This document shows, in pieces, positions 49,947 through 59,374 of a DNA stretch of 64,000 bases. The position numbers were made by a program, and so were the translations under genes. Numbering within the stretch: the first letter of the stretch is position 1; every line of letters begins with the position of its first letter. The notes under the pieces were generated by a model that worked only from the letters and a program-made list of their open reading frames with translations, did no database searches and had not been told where the DNA came from. This DNA is from Mesorhizobium sp. M1D.F.Ca.ET.043.01.1.1. Lineage in GTDB: Bacteria > Pseudomonadota > Alphaproteobacteria > Rhizobiales > Rhizobiaceae. The stretch is from NCBI RefSeq assembly GCF_003952385.1, contig NZ_CP034444.1, positions 6,523,001 to 6,587,000 on the forward strand, in the 5' to 3' direction.

Positions 49947-50579
49947 CTACTTCCGCAGACGGCCGATGCCGTGGTCGGCAAACACGGCGAGCACGCAAAG
50001 GCCGAGAAACAATGCGGTGATGGCCAGCGCCGAAACGGCGACATCGGCCGCCCCGTTCTTCGCCACGTCTAGGAACGGGTAGGGCACTTCGCCGGCGAAT
50101 GGCGCCCGTATCAGCGCATAGGCGAGATAGGCGAGCGGGTAGATCATCCACCAGGAAATGTCGCGCCAGCGCGTGCTGCCGTCAGCGCTTGCGATCAGCC
50201 ACCACAGCACGAAGATCAGCGGCGCCACATAGTGCAACAGCACGTCGCAGATGAAGAACAGCCCTTCCGGCGCCCAAAGGCGCGCGAGCACCGTTGCATA
50301 CACGATGAAGACCAACGTCATGGCGACCGCGACTCCCGCCCGCATGCGCTTCCCGGCAAAGGCCGGGAACCAGGCGTAGCCGGCGGGCGAGACCAGCGAT
50401 GCGTGCACCAGTACCGCTGCGACGTTGGTCAGGATGGTGAAGAAGCTGAAATAGAACACGATCGAGCCGAGCAGGCCGCGGCCTGCCGCCATCGACGCCG
50501 GGATGGTGATCGCGAACTGCAGAACGAGCCCTATCAGCCCGGCAACCAGTCCCGCGATTTGCAGGAACCGGCCCATCAA
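49947..50579 (-). CDS. Pr6Pr family membrane protein
   Basis: A 210-residue integral membrane protein with six hydrophobic segments (e.g. GLVAGLIGLVLQFAITI, VFYFSFFTILTNVAAVLVHASLV, WWMIYPLAYLAYALIRAPF). The FSFFTILTN and PLAYLAYALIRAP motifs are typical of the Pr6Pr family, of unknown role. It ends 45 bp after the DUF1127 gene on the opposite strand. A small lipoprotein gene lies upstream on its strand, only 4 bp apart. Confidence 0.9.
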   Translation of the reverse strand: MMGRFLQIAGLVAGLIGLVLQFAITIPASMAAGRGLLGSIVFYFSFFTILTNVAAVLVHASLVSPAGYAWFPAFAGKRMRAGVAVAMTLVFIVYATVLARLWAPEGLFFICDVLLHYVAPLIFVLWWLIASADGSTRWRDISWWMIYPLAYLAYALIRAPFAGEVPYPFLDVAKNGAADVAVSALAITALFLGLCVLAVFADHGIGRLRK

Positions 50580-50583
50580 AGGC

Positions 50584-50994
50584 TCAAGCGGCAGCGGTGC
50601 AGGACGGATTGCCGGCCTGCCAGCGGGCGATGTCGGAGCCGATGCGCGCGCCGAGCGGTTTGGCCATTAGCGGCCCGAACACGTCCACCTTGCTGGAATT
50701 GCCTTGCGCCTGCACGACCAGCAGCGGCTTGCCGCCATAGTGCTTGGCCGGCACCAGCAGGAAACGCGGCGTGCCGCTGTAGGAGTTGAGCTCGTTCGCC
50801 ATCTGGTAGGCCTTGAAGGCCGGGTCCTTGCTGGCGATCCAGCATTTATGCGCCGCGATCGCCACTTGCTCCATGGCAAGCAGCGAGGCGCTCTTGCCTG
50901 CGGGCACCGATGTGGTCTTCGAGCCGGACTGGCAGGATGTCAGTGCAACCCCGGCGGCAGCCACGAGAGCAAGCCGAGCAATCGTCAGTCTCAT
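50584..50994 (-). CDS. Small putative lipoprotein, unknown
   Basis: A 136-residue protein with a lipoprotein-like signal (MRLTIARLALVAAAGVALTSCQSG; lipobox LTSC). The mature part has two Cys (AAHKCWIASKD and NPSCTAAA), is mostly polar, and contains FLLVPAKHYGGKPLLVV. The start is ATG at 50992-50994, shorter than the open frame because the signal starts there. No named family is recognised. It is next to the Pr6Pr gene and on the same strand as purQ. Confidence 0.75.
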   Translation of the reverse strand: MRLTIARLALVAAAGVALTSCQSGSKTTSVPAGKSASLLAMEQVAIAAHKCWIASKDPAFKAYQMANELNSYSGTPRFLLVPAKHYGGKPLLVVQAQGNSSKVDVFGPLMAKPLGARIGSDIARWQAGNPSCTAAA

Positions 50995-51037
50995 ACAGTC
51001 CGCCCCCGCGTTTTGAAAGGAAATGTCTAGAAATGGA

Positions 51038-51706
51038 TCAAGCGGCGATGCCGAGCGCGCCTTCGAACAGCGCCCGGCCGTCGCTGCCGCCATGCGCCGC
51101 CTCGATCAGGTTCTCGGGATGCGGCATCAGGCCGAGCACATTGCCCTTTTCGCTGACAATGCCGGCGATGTCGTTGATCGAGCCGTTGGGATTGGTGCCT
51201 TCGGCGTAGCGGAACACCACCTGCCCTTCGCCCTCGAGGCGGGCAAGCGTGTCGGGATCGGCAAAATAGTTGCCGTCGTGGTGCGCGACCGGCGAACGGA
51301 TGATCTGTCCGGGCTGGTAGCGGCGGGTGAACATGGTGTTGGCGTTGGCGATCTCGAGCTTCACCTGCCGGCAGACGAATTTGAGCGAGGAATTGCGCAT
51401 CAGGGCGCCGGGCAGCAGGCCCGCCTCGACCAGGATCTGGAAGCCGTTGCAGACGCCGATGACCATGACGCCCTTGGCCGCCTTTTCCGCCACAGCCCGC
51501 ATGACGGGCATGCGCGCCGCGATCGCGCCGCAGCGCAGATAGTCGCCGAAGGAGAAGCCGCCGGGAATGGCGATCAGGTCGACATCGGGGATTTCCGTGT
51601 CGGTCTGCCAGACGGTCGCCGGCGCCTGCCCGGAAATCTTGGTCAGCGCCGCGATCATGTCGCGGTCGCGGTTGAGGCCAGGCAGGAGGACGACGGCTGA
51701 TTTCAT
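51038..51706 (-). CDS. purQ: Phosphoribosylformylglycinamidine synthase, glutaminase subunit
   Basis: A 222-residue glutamine amidotransferase subunit delivering ammonia to PurL. The class I nucleophile is in [21 protein letters not shown], and the His/Glu pair in GLMPHPENL. It has the short form with a leading LPGLNRDRD region. The start is ATG at 51704-51706 ([10 protein letters not shown]). purS is 2 bp upstream on the same strand. Confidence 0.96.
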   Translation of the reverse strand: MKSAVVLLPGLNRDRDMIAALTKISGQAPATVWQTDTEIPDVDLIAIPGGFSFGDYLRCGAIAARMPVMRAVAEKAAKGVMVIGVCNGFQILVEAGLLPGALMRNSSLKFVCRQVKLEIANANTMFTRRYQPGQIIRSPVAHHDGNYFADPDTLARLEGEGQVVFRYAEGTNPNGSINDIAGIVSEKGNVLGLMPHPENLIEAAHGGSDGRALFEGALGIAA

Positions 51707-51708
51707 TG

Positions 51709-51948
51709 TCAGGCGATCTCCACCGCGTAATTCTCGATCACAGTGTTCGCCAGAAGCTTGTCGCACATGGCCTTGAGGTCGGCTTCCGCCTTGGCCTTGT
51801 CGGTGCCGTCAAGCTCGATGTCGAAGACCTTGCCCTGGCGCACCTGGCCGACGCCGTCGAAGCCCAGACCCGAGAGCGCGTGCTCGATCGCCTTGCCTTG
51901 CGGGTCGAGAACGCCGTTCTTGAGGGTGACGGTGATGCGGGCTTTCAT
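51709..51948 (-). CDS. purS: FGAM synthase subunit PurS
   Basis: A 79-residue small subunit that links PurL and PurQ. The sequence [46 protein letters not shown] is the PurS hallmark. It lies between purC and purQ in one minus-strand group, the standard purC-S-Q order of alphaproteobacteria. Confidence 0.96.
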   Translation of the reverse strand: MKARITVTLKNGVLDPQGKAIEHALSGLGFDGVGQVRQGKVFDIELDGTDKAKAEADLKAMCDKLLANTVIENYAVEIA

Positions 51949-52014
51949 CGATACTCCTGGGTGATCGGTCGTGTGTGCGGCGGGCCTGCCTTTGCCGGCA
52001 GGCCGCCTGGGTAG

Positions 52015-52809
52015 TCAGTGCTTCGTGCCCTTCGACGGCTCGGAGGAGGCGACCAGCACCGGGCCGGTCGGGCGCGGCGGTTCGTTCTCGTTCATGATGC
52101 CGAGGCGGCGGGCGACTTCCTGATAGGCTTCGACCAGTCCGCCCATGTCGCGGCGGAAGCGGTCCTTGTCGAGCTTGTCCTGGGTTGCGACATCCCACAG
52201 GCGGCAGGAGTCAGGCGAGATCTCGTCGGCGACGACGATGCGCATCATGTCGCCCTCGAACAGGCGGCCGCATTCGATCTTGAAGTCGACGAGCTGGATG
52301 CCGACGCCAAGGAACAGGCCGGACAGGAAGTCGTTGACGCGGATGGCCAAAGCCATGATGTCGTCGATCTCCTGAGGGCTTGCCCAGCCGAAGGCGGTGA
52401 TGTGCTCTTCCGACACCATCGGGTCGTCGAGCGCGTCGGCCTTGTAGTAGAACTCGATGATCGAGCGCGGCAGCACAGTGCCTTCCTCGATGCCGAGGCG
52501 CTTTGCCAGCGAGCCGGCGGCGACGTTGCGCACCACCACTTCGAGCGGGATGATCTCGACTTCCTTGATCAGCTGCTCGCGCATGTTGAGCCGGCGGATG
52601 AAATGGGTCGGGATGCCCATGCGATTGAGGTGGTTGAAGATGTGCTCGGAAATGCGGTTGTTGAGCACGCCCTTGCCGTCGACCACCTCGTGCTTCTTCT
52701 TGTTGAAGGCGGTGGCGTCATCCTTGAAGAACTGGATCAGCGTTCCCGGCTCGGGTCCTTCATAGAGGATCTTGGCCTTGCCTTCGTAAATGCGGCGGCG
52801 ATTTTTCAT
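52015..52809 (-). CDS. purC: SAICAR synthetase (phosphoribosylaminoimidazole-succinocarboxamide synthase)
   Basis: A 264-residue ATP-dependent ligase. The start [21 protein letters not shown] has the ATP-binding YEGKAK, and [20 protein letters not shown] and [12 protein letters not shown] are conserved. The N-terminal region is normal; the C terminus extends as a polar tail ([25 protein letters not shown]). The start is ATG at 52807-52809. The 276-bp gap to the divergent DUF1476 gene holds a stem-like repeat ATCGGC/GCCGAT (52933-52951) and no other gene. Confidence 0.96.
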   Translation of the reverse strand: MKNRRRIYEGKAKILYEGPEPGTLIQFFKDDATAFNKKKHEVVDGKGVLNNRISEHIFNHLNRMGIPTHFIRRLNMREQLIKEVEIIPLEVVVRNVAAGSLAKRLGIEEGTVLPRSIIEFYYKADALDDPMVSEEHITAFGWASPQEIDDIMALAIRVNDFLSGLFLGVGIQLVDFKIECGRLFEGDMMRIVVADEISPDSCRLWDVATQDKLDKDRFRRDMGGLVEAYQEVARRLGIMNENEPPRPTGPVLVASSEPSKGTKH

Positions 52810-53085
52810 CTGATTTTTTCTCTGGATTGGCGGGCAGGCGGCAAGCGACCAGTTCCTGTCCGTCTGCCTAAATTAGTTGCGGCGACGGTGGCGTTCAATG
52901 CCGGTGTCTATAGCAATCGTCATGTTTGCTCAATCGGCAAATCCTGCCGATCAACCGGTTTCGAGACCGAAATGCCGCAGCGCAGCATGCGACGTAGCAT
53001 ATTGACCGGCCCGCGGCCTTTTGGTTTGTGCTGGGTAAGCACACATATTCACCGCCAAGCGAATCGATTTGACCGGAGGGACGTC

Positions 53086-53406
53086 ATGAGCAGCATGAAA
53101 GACCGCGAAGAAGGCTTCGAGCGCAAATTCGTTTTCGACGAGGAGCTTCGCTTCAAGGCCTCGGCGCGCCGCAACAGGGCGCTCGGCCTCTGGGCCGCCG
53201 AAAAGCTCGGCAAGACCGGCGCGGATGCCGAGGCCTATGCCAAGCAGGTGGTCGTCGCCGACATCGAGGAGGCCGGCGATCACGACGTCTTCCGCAAGAT
53301 CCGTACGGATTTCGACGCGGCCGGCGTCAACCAGTCCGACCACCAGATCCGCCGCACCATGGACGAACTGATGGCGCAGGCGATCGAGGAGATCAAGAAC
53401 ACCTGA
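53086..53406 (+). CDS. F1-ATPase inhibitory zeta subunit (DUF1476)
   Basis: A 106-residue helical protein of the DUF1476 family, the zeta inhibitor of alphaproteobacterial F1Fo-ATP synthase. The basic-acidic N terminus MSSMKDREEGFERKFVFDEEL is the inhibitory segment in the Paracoccus protein, followed by four-helix-type sequence RRNRALGLWAAEKLGKTG...ADAEAYAKQVV. The start is ATG at 53086 after GGAGGG. It is alone, followed by repeats and a terminator. Confidence 0.92.
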   Translation: MSSMKDREEGFERKFVFDEELRFKASARRNRALGLWAAEKLGKTGADAEAYAKQVVVADIEEAGDHDVFRKIRTDFDAAGVNQSDHQIRRTMDELMAQAIEEIKNT

Positions 53407-53414
53407 GCCTTTAT

Positions 53415-53463
53415 GAGCATGATGTCGTCCGAAAACCGCATTACACTTTTCGGCATCATGCTC
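53415..53463. repeat. Hairpin repeat behind DUF1476 gene
   Basis: GAGCATGATG ... CATCATGCTC (10-bp arms at 53415-53424 and 53454-53463) around GTCCGAAAACCGCATTACACTTTTCGG. It abuts copy 2 of the dispersed palindromic repeat. Confidence 0.7.
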
Positions 53464-53528
53464 TATCTTTTTGTTTTTACGCAATTCCGGACGGAAAACC
53501 GTTACACACTTTTCCTGGAATTGCTCTG
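53463..53528. repeat. Dispersed palindromic intergenic repeat, copy 2
   Basis: CTATC(T)TTTTGTTTTTACGC-AATTCCGG-ACGGAAAACCG...CTTTTCCTGGAATTG, nearly identical to the copy at 161-227. The two together with the neighbouring hairpin form a composite of repeats after the DUF1476 gene. Confidence 0.75.
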
Positions 53529-53542
53529 ACTGGACCAATCGG

Positions 53543-53572
53543 CCGCCCGGCTCAGCCGGGCGGTTTTTCTTT
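53543..53572 (+). terminator. Rho-independent terminator of DUF1476 gene
   Basis: CCGCCCGGC / GCCGGGCGG, 9-bp perfect stem around TCA, followed by TTTTTCTTTG. Confidence 0.9.
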
Positions 53573-53625
53573 GCCTTGCCGCCGTTTCCGGCCGAAACTG
53601 CGGATCGTTAACGAGGAAAGTTCCG

Positions 53626-54399
53626 ATGTCGCTCAAGTCCCGCCTGGCCGCCGATGAAACGCTGTTTACCGCCTGGTCCGGGGTGCCGGACGCGCTGACG
53701 GTCGAAATCATCGCCAAGCAGGGTTTTGATGCCGTCACCCTCGACATGCAGCATGGCGGCCACCACGAGGACAGCGTGCTGCGCGGCCTGGTGCCCGTGC
53801 TTGCCGCCAACAAGCCGGCGCTGGTGCGCATCCCGGTCGGCCGCTTCGACATGGCGAGCCGGGCGCTCGATTTCGGCGCCGAGGCGGTGATTGCGCCGAT
53901 GGTGAATTCGGTGGCCGATGCCAGGCAGTTCGCCGCCGCGATGAAATATCCGCCGACGGGCGAGCGTTCCTGGGGCCCGACCTATGCCTTTCCGCGCCAC
54001 GGGAAGGGCGACCACGCCGAGTGGCTGCGCGACTCGAACCAGCGCACCATGGCCTTTGCCATGGTCGAGACGCGGGCGGCGTTCGAGGCGCTCGACGGCA
54101 TCCTCGAGACGCCCGGCATCGACGGCATCTTCGTCGGCCCATCGGATTTCTCGATCGCCTGGTCGAACGGTACCACCGTCAATTCGACGCTGGAAAGCAT
54201 GATGGAGACGGTGGCCTCGATCGCCGAGCGGACGCGCAAGGCGGGCAAGCATGCCGCGATCTACGTCATCGAGCCGGCCGTTGCCGGGCGCGTGGTGTCG
54301 ATGGGCTACCGGCTGCTCGCCATGGGTTCGGACCACACGCTGATCTCGCTGGGCGCCAAGACGCTGCTGAAGAGCATGCGGGATTCCATCGGCTCCTGA
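53626..54399 (+). CDS. HpcH/HpaI-type class II aldolase
   Basis: A 257-residue metal-dependent pyruvate aldolase of the HpcH/HpaI family. The signature GFDAVTLDMQHGGHH, the metal-binding Glu in AMVETRAAFEALDGI, and the loop IDGIFVGPSDFSIAW are present. It cleaves 4-hydroxy-2-oxo acids in aromatic or sugar-acid degradation; the substrate is not identifiable. The start is ATG at 53626. No catabolic partners are adjacent. Confidence 0.93.
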   Translation: MSLKSRLAADETLFTAWSGVPDALTVEIIAKQGFDAVTLDMQHGGHHEDSVLRGLVPVLAANKPALVRIPVGRFDMASRALDFGAEAVIAPMVNSVADARQFAAAMKYPPTGERSWGPTYAFPRHGKGDHAEWLRDSNQRTMAFAMVETRAAFEALDGILETPGIDGIFVGPSDFSIAWSNGTTVNSTLESMMETVASIAERTRKAGKHAAIYVIEPAVAGRVVSMGYRLLAMGSDHTLISLGAKTLLKSMRDSIGS

Positions 54400-54414
54400 G
54401 CGCGCCGACCGGCT

Positions 54415-54972
54415 TCAGGGTTCCTTCAGCTCCGTCAGGAACTTAGCGAAGGTCATCGAGCCTTCCGGCCACGGGCCGAACCCGGCATCGGCATTGAGAT
54501 GGCCGGCCTCACCGGCATCGATGAACAGCGATCCCCAAGCGGCGGCAATGTCCTCGGCGACGTCGAAGGCGCAGAAAGGATCGTTGCGGCTGGCGATCAC
54601 GATCGATGGGAAGGGCAGGGGCTCGCGAGAATAGGGGCCGAAGGTCATCAAATGCCTCGGCCTGATCTCCGGATTGGCGACATCCGGAGGCGCCACGAAA
54701 AAGGCTCCCGCGATCGGCTTCTGGAATTGCGGAATGGCCTGCACCGCCGCCGCCACGCCCAGCGAATGGGCGACGATCACCACCGGCCGTTCGGCCTCGT
54801 TGACGGATTTCGCCACGCTTGCCGTCCAGTCATCCCGCACTGGCTTAGACCATTCGGCCTGCTCGACACGGCGCGCCGTCGACAGCTTCGACTGCCAGCG
54901 GGTCTGCCAGTGCTCGGGGCCGGAATTGGTATAGCCCGGTATGATGAGGATATCTGCGTCCTTGACTTTCAT
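54415..54972 (-). CDS. RBBP9/YdeN-type alpha/beta hydrolase
   Basis: A 185-residue serine hydrolase. The opening IIPGYTNSGPEHWQTRWQ is typical of the family, the nucleophile is in VIVAHSLGVAAAVQA, the acid is in ASRNDPFC and the His in AGHLNADAGFGPWPEG. Substrates are unknown. It is convergent with the aldolase gene. Confidence 0.92.
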   Translation of the reverse strand: MKVKDADILIIPGYTNSGPEHWQTRWQSKLSTARRVEQAEWSKPVRDDWTASVAKSVNEAERPVVIVAHSLGVAAAVQAIPQFQKPIAGAFFVAPPDVANPEIRPRHLMTFGPYSREPLPFPSIVIASRNDPFCAFDVAEDIAAAWGSLFIDAGEAGHLNADAGFGPWPEGSMTFAKFLTELKEP

Positions 54973-55023
54973 GGCGCGGATGTAGCGAGCAGCCTTGTAT
55001 CATGCAACCATGCCGATGGACGC

Positions 55024-55042
55024 TTCACATCACAATTGTGAA
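55024..55042. promoter_or_regulatory. Palindromic operator-like site upstream of VOC gene
   Basis: TTCACA-TCACAAT-TGTGAA, containing the perfect 10-bp palindrome CACAATTGTG at 55031-55040. It lies between the divergent hydrolase (start 54972) and VOC (start 55168) genes. It could be a site for a MarR/TetR-type regulator; no regulator gene is adjacent. Confidence 0.4.
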
Positions 55043-55167
55043 CAACCTGTTCGATTCTTTCCGTCTTGTGTGAACGATCGCGATCGACGATCTGAGCAAG
55101 GAAAAGGAACGACTGATAAAGGCCGCGACTGCCGCTTGGCGAGATCCGCGCCCGAACGGAGAGTTGG

Positions 55168-55980
55168 ATGAGCGAACTGCCTTTTGCCGCGACCACACCG
55201 GTCAGCGTCTCGCGCGTCGGCCTGAAGGCGCGCGACGCCGAAAACCTGGCCGCCTATTACCGCGCCGTTGTCGGCCTGCAGGAGTTGAGCCGCGCCGATG
55301 GCGCGATAACGCTTGGCGCCGCCAACCGTCCGCTGCTCGTGCTGGAGCAGGATGGCTCGGCAAAGCCTGATGATCCGCGCAGCGCCGGCCTGTTCCACAC
55401 GGCCTTCCTGCTGCCGTCGCGCGCCGATCTCGGCCGCTGGATCAACCATGCAGCCGCCAACCGCATCGGCATCGAAGGCGCGTCCGACCACCTAGTCAGC
55501 GAGGCGCTCTATTTGACCGACCCCGAGGGCAACGGCATCGAGATCTATGCCGACCGACGTCCGCAGGAGTGGAAATGGAATGGCGACCGGATCGCCATGG
55601 CGACCGAGCGGCTGAACCTGCCCGCGGTCGTCGCCAGTGTCCCGGCCGGCGAGGCCGGCTGGCAGGGCGCGCCTGAAAACACCATTGTCGGCCACGTCCA
55701 TCTGCGTGTCGGCCGTCCGGAAGACGCCGAGGCCTGGTGGCATGACGAGTTCGGTTTCGACACGGTCGCCAAATATGGCAGCCAGGCGGTGTTCCTGTCG
55801 TCCGGCCGCTACCACCACCATATCGGCGCCAACGCCTGGCACAGCGCCGGCGCCGGCCGCCGCGATCCTTCCCGCTCGGGTCTCGCCTGGGTTGAAATGC
55901 GCTCGGACAATGTGAAGGAAGAGGCGACCCGGGAAGACCCGTGGGGCACGGTGATCAGGTCGGTGCCCGGCAAGGCCTGA
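55168..55980 (+). CDS. Two-domain VOC (glyoxalase/dioxygenase) family protein
   Basis: A 270-residue protein with two vicinal oxygen chelate modules, about residues 10-130 and 170-260. The first has SRVGLKARDAENLAAYYRAVVGLQE and TDPEGNGIEIYADR, the second VGHVHLRVGRPEDAEAWWHDEFGFD and YHHHIGANAW. The pattern is that of catechol 2,3-dioxygenase/CatE-like proteins, with several His/Glu metal ligands. The reaction is not assigned. The start is ATG at 55168. Confidence 0.92.
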   Translation: MSELPFAATTPVSVSRVGLKARDAENLAAYYRAVVGLQELSRADGAITLGAANRPLLVLEQDGSAKPDDPRSAGLFHTAFLLPSRADLGRWINHAAANRIGIEGASDHLVSEALYLTDPEGNGIEIYADRRPQEWKWNGDRIAMATERLNLPAVVASVPAGEAGWQGAPENTIVGHVHLRVGRPEDAEAWWHDEFGFDTVAKYGSQAVFLSSGRYHHHIGANAWHSAGAGRRDPSRSGLAWVEMRSDNVKEEATREDPWGTVIRSVPGKA

Positions 55981-56030
55981 TCGGGACGTGGCACAGATTC
56001 TTTGTCCCCGCATATGGGAAAAAGGAAAGC

Positions 56031-57338
<1,308 letters not shown>

Positions 57339-57399
57339 CTGTTTCTCAGTCCTGCTGGAAGAAGCTTCGGCCGCGTCCTAACAGAGGCCGGCCCAATGC

Positions 57400-58035
57400 T
57401 CAACGCCGCTGGCGCGCAAACCAGATGCTGGTGGCGACGAGCGCCGCGAAGCCGAGCGGAAAATAGAGCCGCACGCCCAGGACGACGAACTGGTAGAGCG
57501 CCGTCAGCACGGTGAAGACGAACTCGAATGCCCAGGTCAGCGTGAAGGCCGGCGCGTGCCACTCGGCGTAGTAGGAGCGGTATTGCAGCGCGAACAGGCC
57601 GCCGGTGAAGGCGAGCGTCGCGCCGAGCAGGCAAATGAAAGCGGCAGCGAGCGCGGTTTCCCAGTGTCGGCCGCGCGATGCCAGCCTGGCGAGCGTCAGC
57701 CCGACCGGGAAGGCAAGCGCTCCGCCGAGCGCATAGAGCAGCACGACGAAGCGGATCCTGCCCGGCGTCTCCCAATGATAGAGATTGAGGAAGGCGCTGG
57801 CCGCCATCGCCAGGCCCCACAGCACGGCGCCGACAACAGCCTTGCCGGCCGGGCGCAGCGCATCGCGCAGCAGGTGCCGACGCGAGGAGGTTGACTGCAG
57901 CGGCGTCACGGTCACAAGGCCACGTTCCGCGGCGACTGGCGGTTCAGCTTGCGCGTCATTGGCAATGCGCTCTGTCTCATTGGCGTCATGCCTATCACAG
58001 CATGGTGAACGAGACGTGCTGCTCGATGCATCCAA
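57400..58035 (-). CDS. Membrane protein with polar N-terminal extension, unknown
   Basis: A 211-residue protein with a 60-residue polar, Thr/Ser/Arg-rich N terminus and five hydrophobic segments (ALRPAGKAVVGAVLWGLAMAASAFL; FVVLLYALGGALAFPVGLTLARL; ALAAAFICLLGATLAF; WAFEFVFTVLTALYQFVVL; FPLGFAALVATSIWF). The start at 58035 is uncertain; the coding part may begin further in. No family is recognised. It lies upstream of purB on the same strand. Confidence 0.65.
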   Translation of the reverse strand: MDASSSTSRSPCCDRHDANETERIANDAQAEPPVAAERGLVTVTPLQSTSSRRHLLRDALRPAGKAVVGAVLWGLAMAASAFLNLYHWETPGRIRFVVLLYALGGALAFPVGLTLARLASRGRHWETALAAAFICLLGATLAFTGGLFALQYRSYYAEWHAPAFTLTWAFEFVFTVLTALYQFVVLGVRLYFPLGFAALVATSIWFARQRR

Positions 58036-58100
58036 TCCGGCGCTCGTTTGTTATTGTGGACCCGTCCGATAAGGATGCGGCCACCCAACGGAGGACCAGC

Positions 58101-58358
58101 ATGACCACTGACCTCAGCAAGATACGCGAGCATATGGAAGTGATCGGTGCCGATGGCGTCCATATCGGCACCGTCGACAGGGTCGACGGTGAGCGCATCA
58201 AGCTGACCAAGGCCGACAGCGGCATGGGCTCGCACAGGGGCCATCACCATTACATTCCGCTCAGCCTTGTCGCGGAAATCGACGGACAGAAGGTCTGGCT
58301 GTCGGCGAATTCGGATGTCGCGGTGACTTTCGAGGAAGAAAAGTCCGACCCGACGTGA
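58101..58358 (+). CDS. DUF2171 domain protein
   Basis: An 85-residue protein with the PRC-barrel-like DUF2171 domain: MEVIGADGVHIGTVDRVDGERIKLTKADSGMGSHRGHHHYIPLSLVAEIDGQKVWL. The His-rich turn (GSHRGHHHY) is typical. The role is unknown; the family is common in rhizobia. The start is ATG at 58101 with GGAGGA upstream. It is divergent from the membrane protein. Confidence 0.9.
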   Translation: MTTDLSKIREHMEVIGADGVHIGTVDRVDGERIKLTKADSGMGSHRGHHHYIPLSLVAEIDGQKVWLSANSDVAVTFEEEKSDPT

Positions 58359-58361
58359 TCG

Positions 58362-59372
58362 TCAGCGAGACGACCAGACCGGAAACAGGTCGCCACCGGC
58401 GGGCGTTGCCGCATGGACGCCGCGGCTGATGGCGCGGGCCATGGTGGCGCCTGCGGCTGCATAGAGGTCGATCGCCGCGTCGGCGCTGAGCTCGATGCCG
58501 CTGCTGCCGGTCGCGAGCGCAAAGACCAGATCGCCGTCGGCCGGTGTGTGCGTCGGCCAGATGGCGCGGGCGAAACCGTCATGGGCCGAAATCGCCAGCC
58601 GCTTGGCGGCGGCTTTGGTCAGAACCGCGTCCGTGGCGACAATCGCAATCGTCGTGTTTCCGTCCTGCGCTCCGATGCGCCTGTCGCGGTATTTCAGCAA
58701 GATTTTCCCGGCTTCCTCCGGCATCGGGTCGGGATAGCCGAGGCCACCGAATTCGTCGCCGATCTCGAAGGGAGCGGCCCAGAAATGGCGGCTGCGGCCG
58801 ACCGTCACCGAACCGGTCGGGTTGACGGCGGCGAGCGCGCCGATGGTGACGCCGCTGTCGAGCACCGTCGAGGCCGAGCCCAGCCCGCCCTTCAGACCGG
58901 ACGTCAGTGCCCCGGTGCCGGCGCCGACCGTGCCGATCGGGAAGACGGCCGTTGCTGCCTGAACCGCCTCATAGCCAAGCTCGCGATAGGGTGGATAGCG
59001 GCCCCAATCCTTGTCGCCGCCATTGCGCAGGTCGAAGAGGATCGCCGCCGGCACGATCGGCACGCGGAAGCCGCCGACCTCGACGCCGATGTTTTTCTCC
59101 CGCAGCGCCGCCTGGACGCCGGACGCGGCATCGAGGCCGAAGGCCGAGCCGCCGGACAGCACGACGGCGTGGATGGCCTCGATCGAGTTCTGCGGCTCGA
59201 GCAGGTCGGTCTCGCGCGTGCCCGGCGCGCCGCCCAGCACCTGGACCCCGGCCACCGCCGGCTCTTCGCAGAGCACCACCGTGACGCCGGATTTCAGCCT
59301 GGCGTCGTCCGCATTGCCGACGCTGAGGCCGGCGACGTCGGTGATCAGGTTGCGTGGCCCGGTGCGGAACAT
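58362..59372 (-). CDS. P1-family aminopeptidase (DmpA/BapA type)
   Basis: A 336-residue Ntn-type self-processing aminopeptidase. The conserved motifs are LSVGNADDARLKSGVTVVL, GGAPGTRETDLLEP, SGGSAFGLDAASGV and GNTTIAIVATDA, the last containing the residue that becomes the N-terminal nucleophile after autocleavage. Substrates in this family are D-amino-acid amides, beta-aminopeptides or short peptides. It lies 2 bp downstream of a Liv-type binding-protein gene on the same strand, so they are cotranscribed. Confidence 0.93.
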   Translation of the reverse strand: MFRTGPRNLITDVAGLSVGNADDARLKSGVTVVLCEEPAVAGVQVLGGAPGTRETDLLEPQNSIEAIHAVVLSGGSAFGLDAASGVQAALREKNIGVEVGGFRVPIVPAAILFDLRNGGDKDWGRYPPYRELGYEAVQAATAVFPIGTVGAGTGALTSGLKGGLGSASTVLDSGVTIGALAAVNPTGSVTVGRSRHFWAAPFEIGDEFGGLGYPDPMPEEAGKILLKYRDRRIGAQDGNTTIAIVATDAVLTKAAAKRLAISAHDGFARAIWPTHTPADGDLVFALATGSSGIELSADAAIDLYAAAGATMARAISRGVHAATPAGGDLFPVWSSR

Positions 59373-59374
59373 CA

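Noticed and set aside
52810..53085. Riboswitch or structured leader before purC
   Set aside because: Only a weak ATCGGC/GCCGAT stem is visible and no purine-riboswitch consensus was recognised.
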